Notes under the pieces: model-generated | Seen by the model: only the letters and a program-made list of their open reading frames with translations | What the model was told of the DNA's origin: nothing | Database searches by the model: none | Position numbers and translations under genes: made by a program | In this document: piece by piece, positions 21,815 through 30,032 of the stretch | How positions within the stretch are numbered: the stretch's first letter is position 1 | Layout of the letters: the number at the start of each line of letters is the position of its first letter | NCBI RefSeq assembly: GCF_020102855.1 | Contig: NZ_JADHZD010000027.1 | Span: 1 to 33,067 of the forward strand | Origin: Nocardioides lacusdianchii | GTDB taxonomy: Bacteria; Actinomycetota; Actinomycetes; Propionibacteriales; Nocardioidaceae | Direction of reading: 5' to 3' | Length of the DNA stretch: 33,067 nucleotides

Positions 21815-24160
21815 ATGACCCAGCAGACCACCGCGTCCGACACCGTCAACGACATCGAGCTCGCCATCGGTGGGATGACGTGCGCCTCCTGCGCCGCGCG
21901 GATCGAGAAGAAGCTGAACAAGCTCGACGGCGTCACCGCCACGGTCAACTACGCCACCGAGAAGGCCAAGGTCAGCTACCCGACAAACCTTAGCCCCGAC
22001 GACCTCGTCACGGTGGTGGAGGCCACCGGCTACACCGCGACTGTGCCGGCCCGGGCGCCCAGCGGTGACGAGGGCGTGGCCACCACCGAGCCGGACGATC
22101 GGGACCGCGAGGCCGCGGGGTGGTGGCAGCGCCTGGTGGTATCGGCCGTGCTGACGGTGCCGGTGCTGGCCATGTCGATGGTCCCGGCGCTGCAGTTCGA
22201 CAACTGGCAGTGGATCTCGCTGACCCTGGCCTCACCCGTCGTGGTCTGGGGTGCCTGGCCGTTCCACCGAGCCGCGGTGACCAACGCCCGTCACGGCGCC
22301 GCCACCATGGACACCCTGATCTCGGTCGGCGTCACCGCCGCCTGGCTGTGGTCGCTGTGGGCACTGCTGTTCACCCACGCCGGGATGACCGGGATGCGGA
22401 TGCCGTTCGACCTCTTCCCCGACGGCGAGGCGGACGTCCACATCTACCTCGAAGTGGCGGCCGCGGTCACCACCTTCATCATCGCCGGCCGCTACTTCGA
22501 GGCCCGCGCCAAGCGCCAGTCCGGTGCGGCGTTGCGCGCCCTGCTCGACATGGGCGCCAAGGACGTCGCCGTCCTCCGTGGCGGCGCAGAGGTGCGCGTG
22601 CCCGTGAGCCAGCTGGCGGTCGGGGACCGGTTCATCGTGCGTCCGGGGGAGAAGGTCGCCACCGACGGTGTCGTCGAGGACGGCACGTCGGCCGTCGACG
22701 CCTCCATGCTCACCGGAGAACCAGTCCCGGTCGAGGTGGGCCCTGGCGATGTCGTCGTGGGCGCGACCGTGAACGCCGGCGGCCGGCTGGTGGTCCGGGC
22801 CACCCGCGTCGGAGCCGACACCCAGCTGGCCCAGATGGCACGGCTGGTCGAGGATGCCCAGAACGGGAAGGCTCAGGTCCAGCGCCTCGCCGACCGGGTG
22901 TCGGCGGTCTTCGTTCCCATCGTGATCGCCCTCTCACTGGCCACACTCGCCGGTTGGCTGCTGACCGGCCACAGCGTCACCGCGGCGTTTACCGCCGCAG
23001 TGGCGGTCCTGATCATCGCCTGCCCCTGCGCCCTCGGGCTGGCCACACCCACCGCACTGCTCGTCGGCACCGGCCGCGGCGCCCAGCTCGGCGTGCTCAT
23101 CAAGGGCCCCGAGGTGCTCGAGTCCACCCGGATCGTCGACACCATCGTCCTGGACAAGACCGGCACTGTGACCACCGGGCGCATGGAGCTGATCGCCGCC
23201 GAGCCCACCGAAGGTGTCGACACCGACGACCTGCTCCGGCTGGTCGGCGCTCTCGAGAACGCCTCGGAACACCCGATCGGTCAAGCTATCGCCACCGGCG
23301 CCAGCCAACGCCTCGACGCGCAGCTGCCTGACGTCGAGGGATTCACCTCGACCCAAGGCCTCGGCGTCGCCGGGGTGGTCGACGGCCACGCGGTCGTGGC
23401 GGGTCGGCCCGGCTGGCTCGCCCAGGAGTGGAGCCAGCCCCTCGCCCCGCGCCTGGCACAGGTGGTCGATGCGGCCGAGCAGGAAGGCCGGACCGTGATC
23501 GCCGCCGGCTGGGACGGCGCAACCCGCGGCGTGCTGGTCGTCTCCGACGCCATCAAGCCCACCAGTGCCCAGGCCGTGGCCGAGCTCAAGGAGCTCGGAC
23601 TCAGGCCGGTGCTGCTCACCGGAGACAACGAACGCGCCGCGCGCGCGGTCGCCGCCGAGGTGGGCATCGACGAGGTCATCGCCGAGGTCCTTCCGGCCGA
23701 CAAGGTCGCCGTCGTCGAACGTCTCCAGCGTGAGGGCCGGACGGTGGCGATGGTCGGGGACGGCGTCAACGACGCCGCCGCACTGGCGACCTCCGACTTG
23801 GGCATCGCTATGGGCACCGGCACCGACGTGGCCATCGAGGCGTCCGACCTCACCTTAGTTCGCGGCGACCTGCGCGCGGCCGTCGATGCGATCCGGTTGT
23901 CCCGCCGCACCTTGCGGACGATCAAGGGCAACCTGTTCTGGGCCTTCGCCTACAACGTCGCGGCGCTGCCTCTGGCCGCGCTGGGCTTGCTCAACCCGCT
24001 GATCGCCGGTGCCGCGATGGCGTTCTCCTCGGTGTTCGTGGTGTCCAACAGCCTGCGGCTGCGTCGGTTCCAGGCCGTCTCCACGCAATCGACCGAGGCG
24101 CCACACCTCGAGCACGACTCGACCAGGACCAACCCTTCCAAGGTGGAGGCAGGACGATGA
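21815..24160 (+). CDS. copA: Cu(I)-exporting P1B-1 ATPase CopA
   Basis: A 781-residue P-type ATPase with one N-terminal HMA domain (GGMTCASCAARIEKKLNKL; Cys23, Cys26). About eight helices follow, with the actuator motif SMLTGEPVPVE, CPC at 403-405 in IIACPCALGLATPT, DKTGTVT with the phosphorylated Asp447, SEHPIGQ, and GDGVNDAAALATSD. The late helices carry YNVAALPLAA and MAFSSVFVVSNSL, the Asn and Met/Ser residues of Cu(I) pumps. It pumps Cu(I) out of the cytoplasm. GGAGG precedes the ATG. The last bases overlap the start of the second ATPase (ATGA), so both are coupled in the csoR operon. Confidence 0.95.
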   Translation: MTQQTTASDTVNDIELAIGGMTCASCAARIEKKLNKLDGVTATVNYATEKAKVSYPTNLSPDDLVTVVEATGYTATVPARAPSGDEGVATTEPDDRDREAAGWWQRLVVSAVLTVPVLAMSMVPALQFDNWQWISLTLASPVVVWGAWPFHRAAVTNARHGAATMDTLISVGVTAAWLWSLWALLFTHAGMTGMRMPFDLFPDGEADVHIYLEVAAAVTTFIIAGRYFEARAKRQSGAALRALLDMGAKDVAVLRGGAEVRVPVSQLAVGDRFIVRPGEKVATDGVVEDGTSAVDASMLTGEPVPVEVGPGDVVVGATVNAGGRLVVRATRVGADTQLAQMARLVEDAQNGKAQVQRLADRVSAVFVPIVIALSLATLAGWLLTGHSVTAAFTAAVAVLIIACPCALGLATPTALLVGTGRGAQLGVLIKGPEVLESTRIVDTIVLDKTGTVTTGRMELIAAEPTEGVDTDDLLRLVGALENASEHPIGQAIATGASQRLDAQLPDVEGFTSTQGLGVAGVVDGHAVVAGRPGWLAQEWSQPLAPRLAQVVDAAEQEGRTVIAAGWDGATRGVLVVSDAIKPTSAQAVAELKELGLRPVLLTGDNERAARAVAAEVGIDEVIAEVLPADKVAVVERLQREGRTVAMVGDGVNDAAALATSDLGIAMGTGTDVAIEASDLTLVRGDLRAAVDAIRLSRRTLRTIKGNLFWAFAYNVAALPLAALGLLNPLIAGAAMAFSSVFVVSNSLRLRRFQAVSTQSTEAPHLEHDSTRTNPSKVEAGR

Positions 24161-26655
24161 CCACCCACCAGCACCCCGCCGGCCGCCACGACGCGGACGC
24201 GCACCGTGACGGCGCCGCCACCGCCGTCCTCGAGGTTTCCGGCGTTCAATGGGCGACCAGCAAGAACGTCGCGGAGGCGGTGCTGTCACGCCAGCTTGGC
24301 GTGCTCTCCGTCGACGCCAACCCGGTCGCCCAGACCGCCACCGTCACCTACGACCCGAACCGCACCAGCATCAGCGAGCTGCGGGACTGGGTCCGGGAGT
24401 GCGGCTTCCACTGCGCCGGGCAGTCTGTCCCCAGTCACGTGTGCGACCCGATGCTCGAACCAGGTCATGACCACCACGCTGACCACGCTCAGCAGGCCGC
24501 GCATGGCGAGCATGGCGAGCACGACCCGCATGCCAGCCACGACAAACACGCCGGCCCCGCCGGCCCGGCATCGCCCGTCTCGTCACCGCACGACGCGATG
24601 GGCCACGGCGGACACGGCTCGATGTCGATGGCCGACATGGTCCGCGACATGCGCAACCGGTTCCTGGTCGCCGTGCTGCTCGCCGTACCCGTCTCTCTGT
24701 ACTCGCCGATGGGGCGCGACATGCTCGGCTTCGACGCGGCCGCCCCGTTCGGGATGCGCGATGACATTTTCGCCCTGATCCTGTCGCTGCCGGTCATCTT
24801 CTACTCCGCCTGGATCTTCTTCGACGGCGCCTGGCGAGCACTCCGAGCCAGGACCCTGGACATGATGGTGCTGGTGGCCGTAGCGGTCGGCGCCGGCTGG
24901 CTCTACTCCCTCGGAATCACCCTCACCGGTGGCGGCGAGGTCTTCTACGAGGCCGCGGTCATGCTCACCGCATTCGTGCTGCTCGGCCACTGGTTCGAGA
25001 TGCGAGCACGAGGCGGCGCCAACGACGCCATCCGCACCTTGCTGGACCTGGCCCCTCCGATGGCGACCGTGCTCCGCGAGGGCGAACCCGTCGAGGTCCC
25101 CACCTCTGAGGTCCAGGTCGACGACCTGCTCCTCATACGGCCCGGGGCGAAGATCGCCACCGACGGCACCGTCGAAGAGGGCGAGTCGGAGGTCGACGAG
25201 TCCATGGTCACCGGCGAGAGCCTCCCGGTGCACAAGGCACCCGGCGACCAGGTCATCGGCGCTACTGTCAACGCCAGCGGCACTCTTCGAGTGCGCGCCA
25301 CGAAGGTGGGTGCCGACACCGCACTGGCCCAGATCGTCGCACTGGTGCAGCAGGCCCAGAACTCCAAGGCTCCCGGACAACGGCTCGCCGACAAGGCCGC
25401 GTTCTGGCTGGTCCTGGTCGCCCTCGTCGGAGGAGTCGGGACCTTCCTGGTCTGGCTGGCGGCCGGCGCGAGCGTGCAGACCGCGCTGCTGTTCGCCATC
25501 ACGGTCGTCGTCATCACCTGCCCCGACGCCCTCGGCCTGGCCACCCCGACGGCGATCATGGTGGGGTCCGGTCTCGGGGCGAAGCGCGGGATCCTGTTCA
25601 AGAACGCGACCGCGATCGAGTCCTCCGCGCGCATCGACACCGTCGTGTTCGACAAGACCGGCACTCTCACCAAGGGCGAACCCGAGGTCACCGACGTAGT
25701 GGTCGGCGACTTCGATCACGACCGGGTGCTGGCCCTCGCCGGCGCCCTCGAGCGCGAGTCCGAGCACCCGCTCGCCCACGCCGTCGTGCGGTACGTCGAC
25801 GCCACCGATGTCCCGCGCCTGCGTGCCACCGGGTTCCGCAACGTCACCGGCATCGGCGCCCTCGCCGAGGTCGACGGCCACCAGGTGGCTATCGGCAACC
25901 GACGCCTCATGGAGTCGGGGGGCATCACCATCGGTGATCTCGGCGCGCGGCGCGACGAGATCGCCTCCGGAGGCCGCACGGCGGTTTTCGTCGCCGTCGA
26001 CGGTCGAGCCGTCGCCGTGCTCGGCATTGCCGACGCGGTCCGCGAGACCTCGGCTGCCGCGATCGCGGCGCTCCACCAGGCGGGCATCAGGGTGGCCATG
26101 CTGACCGGCGACAACCGCGCCACTGCCGAGCGGATCGCCGAGGAACTGGGAATCGACGACGTCATCGCCGAGGTGCTGCCCGAGGACAAGGCGCACCAGG
26201 TTCAGCAGCTGCAGGCGCAGGGCCGCACCGTGGCAATGGTGGGCGACGGCGTCAACGACTCGCCCTCGCTCGTGCAGGCAGACGTCGGGATCGCAGTCGG
26301 CGCGGGCACTGACGTCGCGATCGAAGCCGCGGACGTCGTCCTCATGCGGTCCGACCCGCTGGACGTGCCGGTGGCGCTGACGATCGGCCGGGGCACGCTG
26401 CGCAAGATGCGCCAGAACCTCGGCTGGGCGGTGGGCTACAACGCGATCGCGCTCCCCATCGCGGCAGGCGTGTTCGAGCCCGCCTTCGGCTTGGTGCTGA
26501 GGCCGGAGGTCGCGGCTTTGTCGATGTCGGGGTCCAGCTTCTTGGTGGCGGTCAACGCGCTGTTGCTGAAGCGCCTTCGGCTGCCGGTTCAGCCGGTCGC
26601 CTCGTCGGATTCAACGGCTTCGATGGGAGCTGTGGAGCACGCGGGGCATGAGTAG
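24157..26655 (+). CDS. Second P1B-type ATPase with CPD motif and His-rich tail
   Basis: An 832-residue CopB-like P-type ATPase. The N-terminus (about 20-85) is an HMA-like fold that has lost its CxxC (VSGVQWATSKNV replaces GMTCxxC). A long His-rich linker follows (DHHADHAQQAAHGEHGEHD and beyond). The transport helix reads ITCPDALGLATPT (455-457), so CPD replaces the CPC of CopA and the CPH of CopB-type (P1B-3) pumps. Phosphorylation (DKTGTLT, Asp499), actuator (TGESLPV) and GDGVNDSPSL motifs are intact, and MSGSSFLVAVNALLLKRL resembles the MSxSx of CopB. The substrate, Cu(II), Cu(I) or other, is not settled. It overlaps copA by 4 bases. Confidence 0.93.
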   Translation: MTTHQHPAGRHDADAHRDGAATAVLEVSGVQWATSKNVAEAVLSRQLGVLSVDANPVAQTATVTYDPNRTSISELRDWVRECGFHCAGQSVPSHVCDPMLEPGHDHHADHAQQAAHGEHGEHDPHASHDKHAGPAGPASPVSSPHDAMGHGGHGSMSMADMVRDMRNRFLVAVLLAVPVSLYSPMGRDMLGFDAAAPFGMRDDIFALILSLPVIFYSAWIFFDGAWRALRARTLDMMVLVAVAVGAGWLYSLGITLTGGGEVFYEAAVMLTAFVLLGHWFEMRARGGANDAIRTLLDLAPPMATVLREGEPVEVPTSEVQVDDLLLIRPGAKIATDGTVEEGESEVDESMVTGESLPVHKAPGDQVIGATVNASGTLRVRATKVGADTALAQIVALVQQAQNSKAPGQRLADKAAFWLVLVALVGGVGTFLVWLAAGASVQTALLFAITVVVITCPDALGLATPTAIMVGSGLGAKRGILFKNATAIESSARIDTVVFDKTGTLTKGEPEVTDVVVGDFDHDRVLALAGALERESEHPLAHAVVRYVDATDVPRLRATGFRNVTGIGALAEVDGHQVAIGNRRLMESGGITIGDLGARRDEIASGGRTAVFVAVDGRAVAVLGIADAVRETSAAAIAALHQAGIRVAMLTGDNRATAERIAEELGIDDVIAEVLPEDKAHQVQQLQAQGRTVAMVGDGVNDSPSLVQADVGIAVGAGTDVAIEAADVVLMRSDPLDVPVALTIGRGTLRKMRQNLGWAVGYNAIALPIAAGVFEPAFGLVLRPEVAALSMSGSSFLVAVNALLLKRLRLPVQPVASSDSTASMGAVEHAGHE

Positions 26656-26764
26656 GGGTGTCATCGCCAAGGTCCTTGGGTTGGGATTCAGCATCTGCTC
26701 GGGGCCGTGAGGGCCAGGCTCCTCTATGGACCCCCGCACGTCTCCGGTCCGACCAGAAGGTGGA

Positions 26765-27595
26765 TCAGTGCCCGACGAGGTCCACGCGGGCGGGCCACGG
26801 GTTTGGTTTGCAGCCCTCCAGGCCCTTGGTCTGTTGCAGCATCACTGGCGCGATCTCGCCAGGTCCGGGACAGCCGACGTGGGGATAGCCCAAGGCGTGG
26901 CCCGTCTCGTGGTTGATGACGTAGCGTCGATATGCCACAAGGTCACCGGCGTAGCCGTCTGCACCGAACTGCCACCGCCAGGCGTTGAGGACGACGTCGT
27001 CACCGTTGCGGCAGGACAGCCGTCCGTCGGTGTCGAGTGGTGCACAGAGTTGATTGGCCGTCTCCGGGGTGGCCAGGACGATGCGGAGGTCGGCATGGCC
27101 TTCGACGCGGACGAGCGTGTGTCGCGTCGCCCAGCCGCGCTGATCAGACAGGGTGGCTTCGACCAGCCGCGCCACATCCACGGTGCTGAAGGGCAGGCCC
27201 TGCTCGACCTCGACCCGGTAGGTCACCCCGTCCTGCGGCCCGAGCAGTGATGCGGCGGCGACTTCGAAGGTGCCGGGGCCGCGTTCCGGAATTTGAGTGG
27301 CGGGGGTGGGGGGCCCACTCGGATCTGGGTCACGATCTCGACCGACCGCGACCTCACCGTCTGGTCGCTCGCCCTTGAGAGTCGGGTCAGGGTGCGGCGC
27401 GGACGGTGGCGGGGACGCAACTATAGTGCGGCGGCCCGCCTCCCCGGTGTTCGTTGCGCCGGGGATGAGGAACGCGGCGGGCACAGCCACGGCGGCGGTC
27501 GTTGCCAGCACCGCCAGGCCGGTGAGCCCTCTCGTGGCACGCCGCGGCGCGCGATGGGAACCCGCGCGTCGATGCGTGGCTCTGCGGTTACTCAT
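26765..27595 (-). CDS. DUF3152-type metzincin-like secreted protein
   Basis: A 276-residue protein with a basic N-terminus, one hydrophobic helix (about 25-45, ending AAFLIPGA) and a proline-rich stalk. The C-terminal domain of about 150 residues is of the DUF3152 type. It holds HETGHALGYPH, matching the HExxHxxGxxH zinc motif of metzincin proteases, with Glu as the catalytic base. Cysteines in QLCAPLDTDGRLSCRNGD and HVGCPGPG...GLEGCKP probably form disulfides. The ATG at 27595 is chosen (AGGGACG upstream); a longer GTG form would be unlike a signal anchor. It starts 13 bases after the BNR-like gene. The copper link is by position only. Confidence 0.8.
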   Translation of the reverse strand: MSNRRATHRRAGSHRAPRRATRGLTGLAVLATTAAVAVPAAFLIPGATNTGEAGRRTIVASPPPSAPHPDPTLKGERPDGEVAVGRDRDPDPSGPPTPATQIPERGPGTFEVAAASLLGPQDGVTYRVEVEQGLPFSTVDVARLVEATLSDQRGWATRHTLVRVEGHADLRIVLATPETANQLCAPLDTDGRLSCRNGDDVVLNAWRWQFGADGYAGDLVAYRRYVINHETGHALGYPHVGCPGPGEIAPVMLQQTKGLEGCKPNPWPARVDLVGH

Positions 27596-27608
27596 CGTCC
27601 CTGGACGA

Positions 27609-28448
27609 TCACAGGACGCGGGTCCATGTGTCGCCGTCATCGGTGGACCGGTAGACGGCCGTTTCGGTCGCGGCGAACCAGCCCTGGGCGCTGATGGTGA
27701 ATGCGGCCGGTTGGCCGTCGATCGATCCGACCTCGCGCCAGGTTCGACCGGTGTCGGTGCTGACCCGAACGACGCCGTCGACGTCGATTCCGGCCAGGGT
27801 CCCGTCCGCAGTGGTGTCGAGGTACATCATGCTCGGGCCGCCGAGCTCACGGGTCTCGCCGGACCTGGTGTTGATGCTGAGGAGCTGGCCTTTGCCGTTG
27901 GTCGCGATCAGCAGGTCGTTGTCATCGACCGCCGCCACGCTGATGACCGGACCTCGGTATGTCTCGTCGAAGTTCTTCCGGTCCTCGGTGCGCAGGAGGC
28001 GGGCAGAGGTGGCGTCGTATGCGTAGAGGACGTCGCCGGCGGGTTCGAGGATGTGGAAGTCCGCCTCGCCCTGGAGGGCGAGGGCCGTCCACGTCTCTCC
28101 GGCGTCGGTGGACTCGATCAGGCCCAGGTGAGCGGGCAGGTCCTCGCGGAGGTCCGGGTGGCCGCTGCCGAGGAAGTGGCCCGGGCCGACGACGGTGAAC
28201 GCCATCGTGTCCTGATACCGGTCGGCAACCCGGCTCGGCTGGCCGCTCTGGTCGACGTGGAACAGGCCGAAGTGGGTGGCGACGTAGAGGCTGTCGTCGG
28301 CCGGGTCGACGCCGAGACCGTGGATGTGGCCGACGCTCGTTTCCTCATCGGCGGGCGGTGTTGTCGCTGGGGTGTCCTTGGCGCAGCCGCCCGAGAGGAG
28401 CGCGGCGCCGAGGAGGATGCCTGTGAGGGCGATGTGGGGTCGGTACAT
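27609..28448 (-). CDS. F510_1955-type BNR propeller lipoprotein
   Basis: A 279-residue lipoprotein: the signal ends LLSGGC, with Cys about residue 19. A propeller domain of the sialidase/BNR kind follows, with Asp-box-like repeats (STDTGRTWREVG, STDDGDTWTRV, STDAGETWTAL). The segment VGHIHGLGVDPADDSLYVAT is the typical start of F510_1955-family proteins, common in actinobacterial copper clusters. Its glycosidase label is a database name; no catalytic activity is shown. The ATG at 28448 gives a clean lipoprotein signal. It lies between the DUF305 and DUF3152 genes in one minus-strand set. Confidence 0.85.
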   Translation of the reverse strand: MYRPHIALTGILLGAALLSGGCAKDTPATTPPADEETSVGHIHGLGVDPADDSLYVATHFGLFHVDQSGQPSRVADRYQDTMAFTVVGPGHFLGSGHPDLREDLPAHLGLIESTDAGETWTALALQGEADFHILEPAGDVLYAYDATSARLLRTEDRKNFDETYRGPVISVAAVDDNDLLIATNGKGQLLSINTRSGETRELGGPSMMYLDTTADGTLAGIDVDGVVRVSTDTGRTWREVGSIDGQPAAFTISAQGWFAATETAVYRSTDDGDTWTRVL

Positions 28449-28472
28449 GAGGGCGGCTCCGAGGTGAGGATG

Positions 28473-28512
28473 GGTGCCGGGCAGGCGCACTAGCTTTGTC
28501 CTGCCCGGCACC
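28473..28512. repeat. 13-bp perfect inverted repeat
   Basis: GGTGCCGGGCAGG (28473-28485) and its exact complement CCTGCCCGGCACC (28500-28512) flank a 14-base loop between the DUF305 gene and the F510_1955 gene. No T-run follows on the minus strand. It may end most DUF305 transcripts or stabilise the 3' end. Confidence 0.7.
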
Positions 28513-28522
28513 AGGGACGAGA

Positions 28523-29089
28523 TTAGGACTTCAGCAGGTCCTGCATTGTCTGGATCTCCTCCGCCTGTGTCGTCTCGATCTCCTTGGCCATGTCGACGGC
28601 ATCGGGGAACTCGCCCTCGGACTGCTCGGTCTTGGCCATCTCGATCGCACCCTCGTGGTGCTCGATCATCATGGTGAGGAACATCTGGTCGAACTCCGCG
28701 CCGGAGGCCGCCTCGAGGTCGGCCATCTCGTCCTCGGTCATCATTCCGCCCATGTCGTCGGACGACATGTCGCCGTGATCCATGCCCGACATGCCCTCAT
28801 CGGGGACGTCCTCGCCCCAGGACTCCAGCCAGCCGGTCAGAGTCTCGATCTCGGGGCCTTGGGCTGCCTCGATGTCGGTGGCGAGGTCCTTGACCTCCTG
28901 GCTTTCAGCGCGTGATTCGGCGAGGTCGGCCATCTCGATGGCCTGCTGGTGGTGGGGGATCATCTCCTGGGCGAAGGTGACGTCGGCGTCGTTGTGCCCG
29001 CCAGCGGTGTCAGTGTCGTCTTCGTTGCCACAGGCGGTGAGGGTGAACAGCGAGGCCGTCACGACGGCGGTGATCAGCGACTTGCGCAT
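28523..29089 (-). CDS. DUF305-family lipoprotein (Cu-binding type)
   Basis: A 188-residue lipoprotein (signal ends LFTLTAC). The DUF305 fold shows two His-His helices, FAQEMIPHHQQAIEMADLAE and FLTMMIEHHEGAIEMAKTEQ. A Met/His/Asp segment between them (GMSGMDHGDMSSDDMGGMM) suits copper binding. DUF305 proteins are common in copper and silver resistance clusters. The protein acts outside the membrane. The next gene upstream (DUF6153) ends about 85 bases away. The role is inferred from family and neighbours. Confidence 0.9.
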   Translation of the reverse strand: MRKSLITAVVTASLFTLTACGNEDDTDTAGGHNDADVTFAQEMIPHHQQAIEMADLAESRAESQEVKDLATDIEAAQGPEIETLTGWLESWGEDVPDEGMSGMDHGDMSSDDMGGMMTEDEMADLEAASGAEFDQMFLTMMIEHHEGAIEMAKTEQSEGEFPDAVDMAKEIETTQAEEIQTMQDLLKS

Positions 29090-29173
29090 GAGTGTTTCTC
29101 CATCTGTGTGATCAGTGTCTGGGGAGGCGAAAGCCCCGAGTCGCCCGGGTCGGGCGCTCGTGGCGGACGCCTG

Positions 29174-29644
29174 TCAGCAGCGGATCACACAGAGCATGCG
29201 GAGGCCTGGCGGGTCACGGTCTCGCCCGATGAGCCGCAAGGGCTGCCACGCGGGCAGCATGGTGCGGGCGATGCGGACGCCGCGACGTGCGAGCAGCAGG
29301 GCGATCCCCAGCAGTAGGAGGCCGGCCAGCACGGCTAGGCAGAGCCCAAGAAGCCCCGCACCGTTCTCGCCGACGGGCTCCTCAGAGCTCATTCCCGCTG
29401 GGTGGCCCGCGACGATCGGTTCGGGGGTATCCGGCTCATTGGCAGCCGGCCCGGAGTGGTCATGGCTGATGGCGCCGCTCGCGGCGATCATGGCGATTGC
29501 GCTCTGGGATGTGGCTCCCACGGAGTGAGCGCCGGTGTGGGAGCCCCAGCCGTGCATCGACAGAAGGCCGAACAGTGCGACGGCAACCGCGACCAGCGCG
29601 TAGCGCGGCCCGCGTGTCCCGGTCGGTGCTCGGAGATCCTGCAT
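29174..29644 (-). CDS. DUF6153-family membrane protein
   Basis: A 156-residue protein with an N-terminal helix (about 15-31, ending GLLSMHGWGSHTGAH), a His/Pro/Glu-rich outside segment and a second helix (about 94-120). The C-terminus is basic and ends LRMLCVIRC. This layout is typical of DUF6153 in actinobacteria. The ATG at 29644 is the first before the helix. It seems to lead the minus-strand set DUF6153 > DUF305 > F510_1955 > DUF3152. The function is unknown; the histidines and terminal cysteines could bind metal. Confidence 0.75.
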   Translation of the reverse strand: MQDLRAPTGTRGPRYALVAVAVALFGLLSMHGWGSHTGAHSVGATSQSAIAMIAASGAISHDHSGPAANEPDTPEPIVAGHPAGMSSEEPVGENGAGLLGLCLAVLAGLLLLGIALLLARRGVRIARTMLPAWQPLRLIGRDRDPPGLRMLCVIRC

Positions 29645-30032
29645 GAGCTCGATCTTAGGCAGCCGCTGGTGCATGGTCGTGGGGCGGTTACGGTCGAGGT
29701 CACCATTCCAATCCGAAGGCGCAGGGAGATGGATCAGCACCGGATCTGCCGGGGCGGTGTTCCGATTGGGCCGGAGGAGATCCGAATCCGGCCTCATGGT
29801 GAAGCGCGGAGTCGACACAGGTCGAGATCTCATCCGCATACCCGTGCCGGAAGCTCCCGAACGCGCCGCCCTTCGGCTCGACCTGGGAACTCCCGACCCA
29901 GGTCGTGACTCCGGTCAGCCAGCCGCCGTACCGTGCGGCCGCCAACGCGCTGAGGAATTGCGTCACAAGCCTGGACCCACCGGAACGGCGCTTGGAGGTG
30001 TGGCCCACAGGGCGGCGTGGCGTGCAAGGGAA
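29645..30032. other. No supported gene between DUF6153 and FAD oxidoreductase genes
   Basis: About 390 bases. Open frames exist on both strands (for example 29700-30008, minus) but none has a domain, helix or convincing ribosome site that I recognise. The promoter of the DUF6153 set should lie in the part next to 29644. It may hold a decayed gene. Confidence 0.4.

Noticed and set aside
24583..26196. A 537-codon open frame on the minus strand
   Set aside because: It is opposite the CPD ATPase gene and has no recognisable domain; it is a GC-driven shadow.
26726..27250. A plus-strand frame over the metzincin gene
   Set aside because: It is the complement of the DUF3152-type gene, which carries HExxHxxGxxH; the plus frame has no domain.
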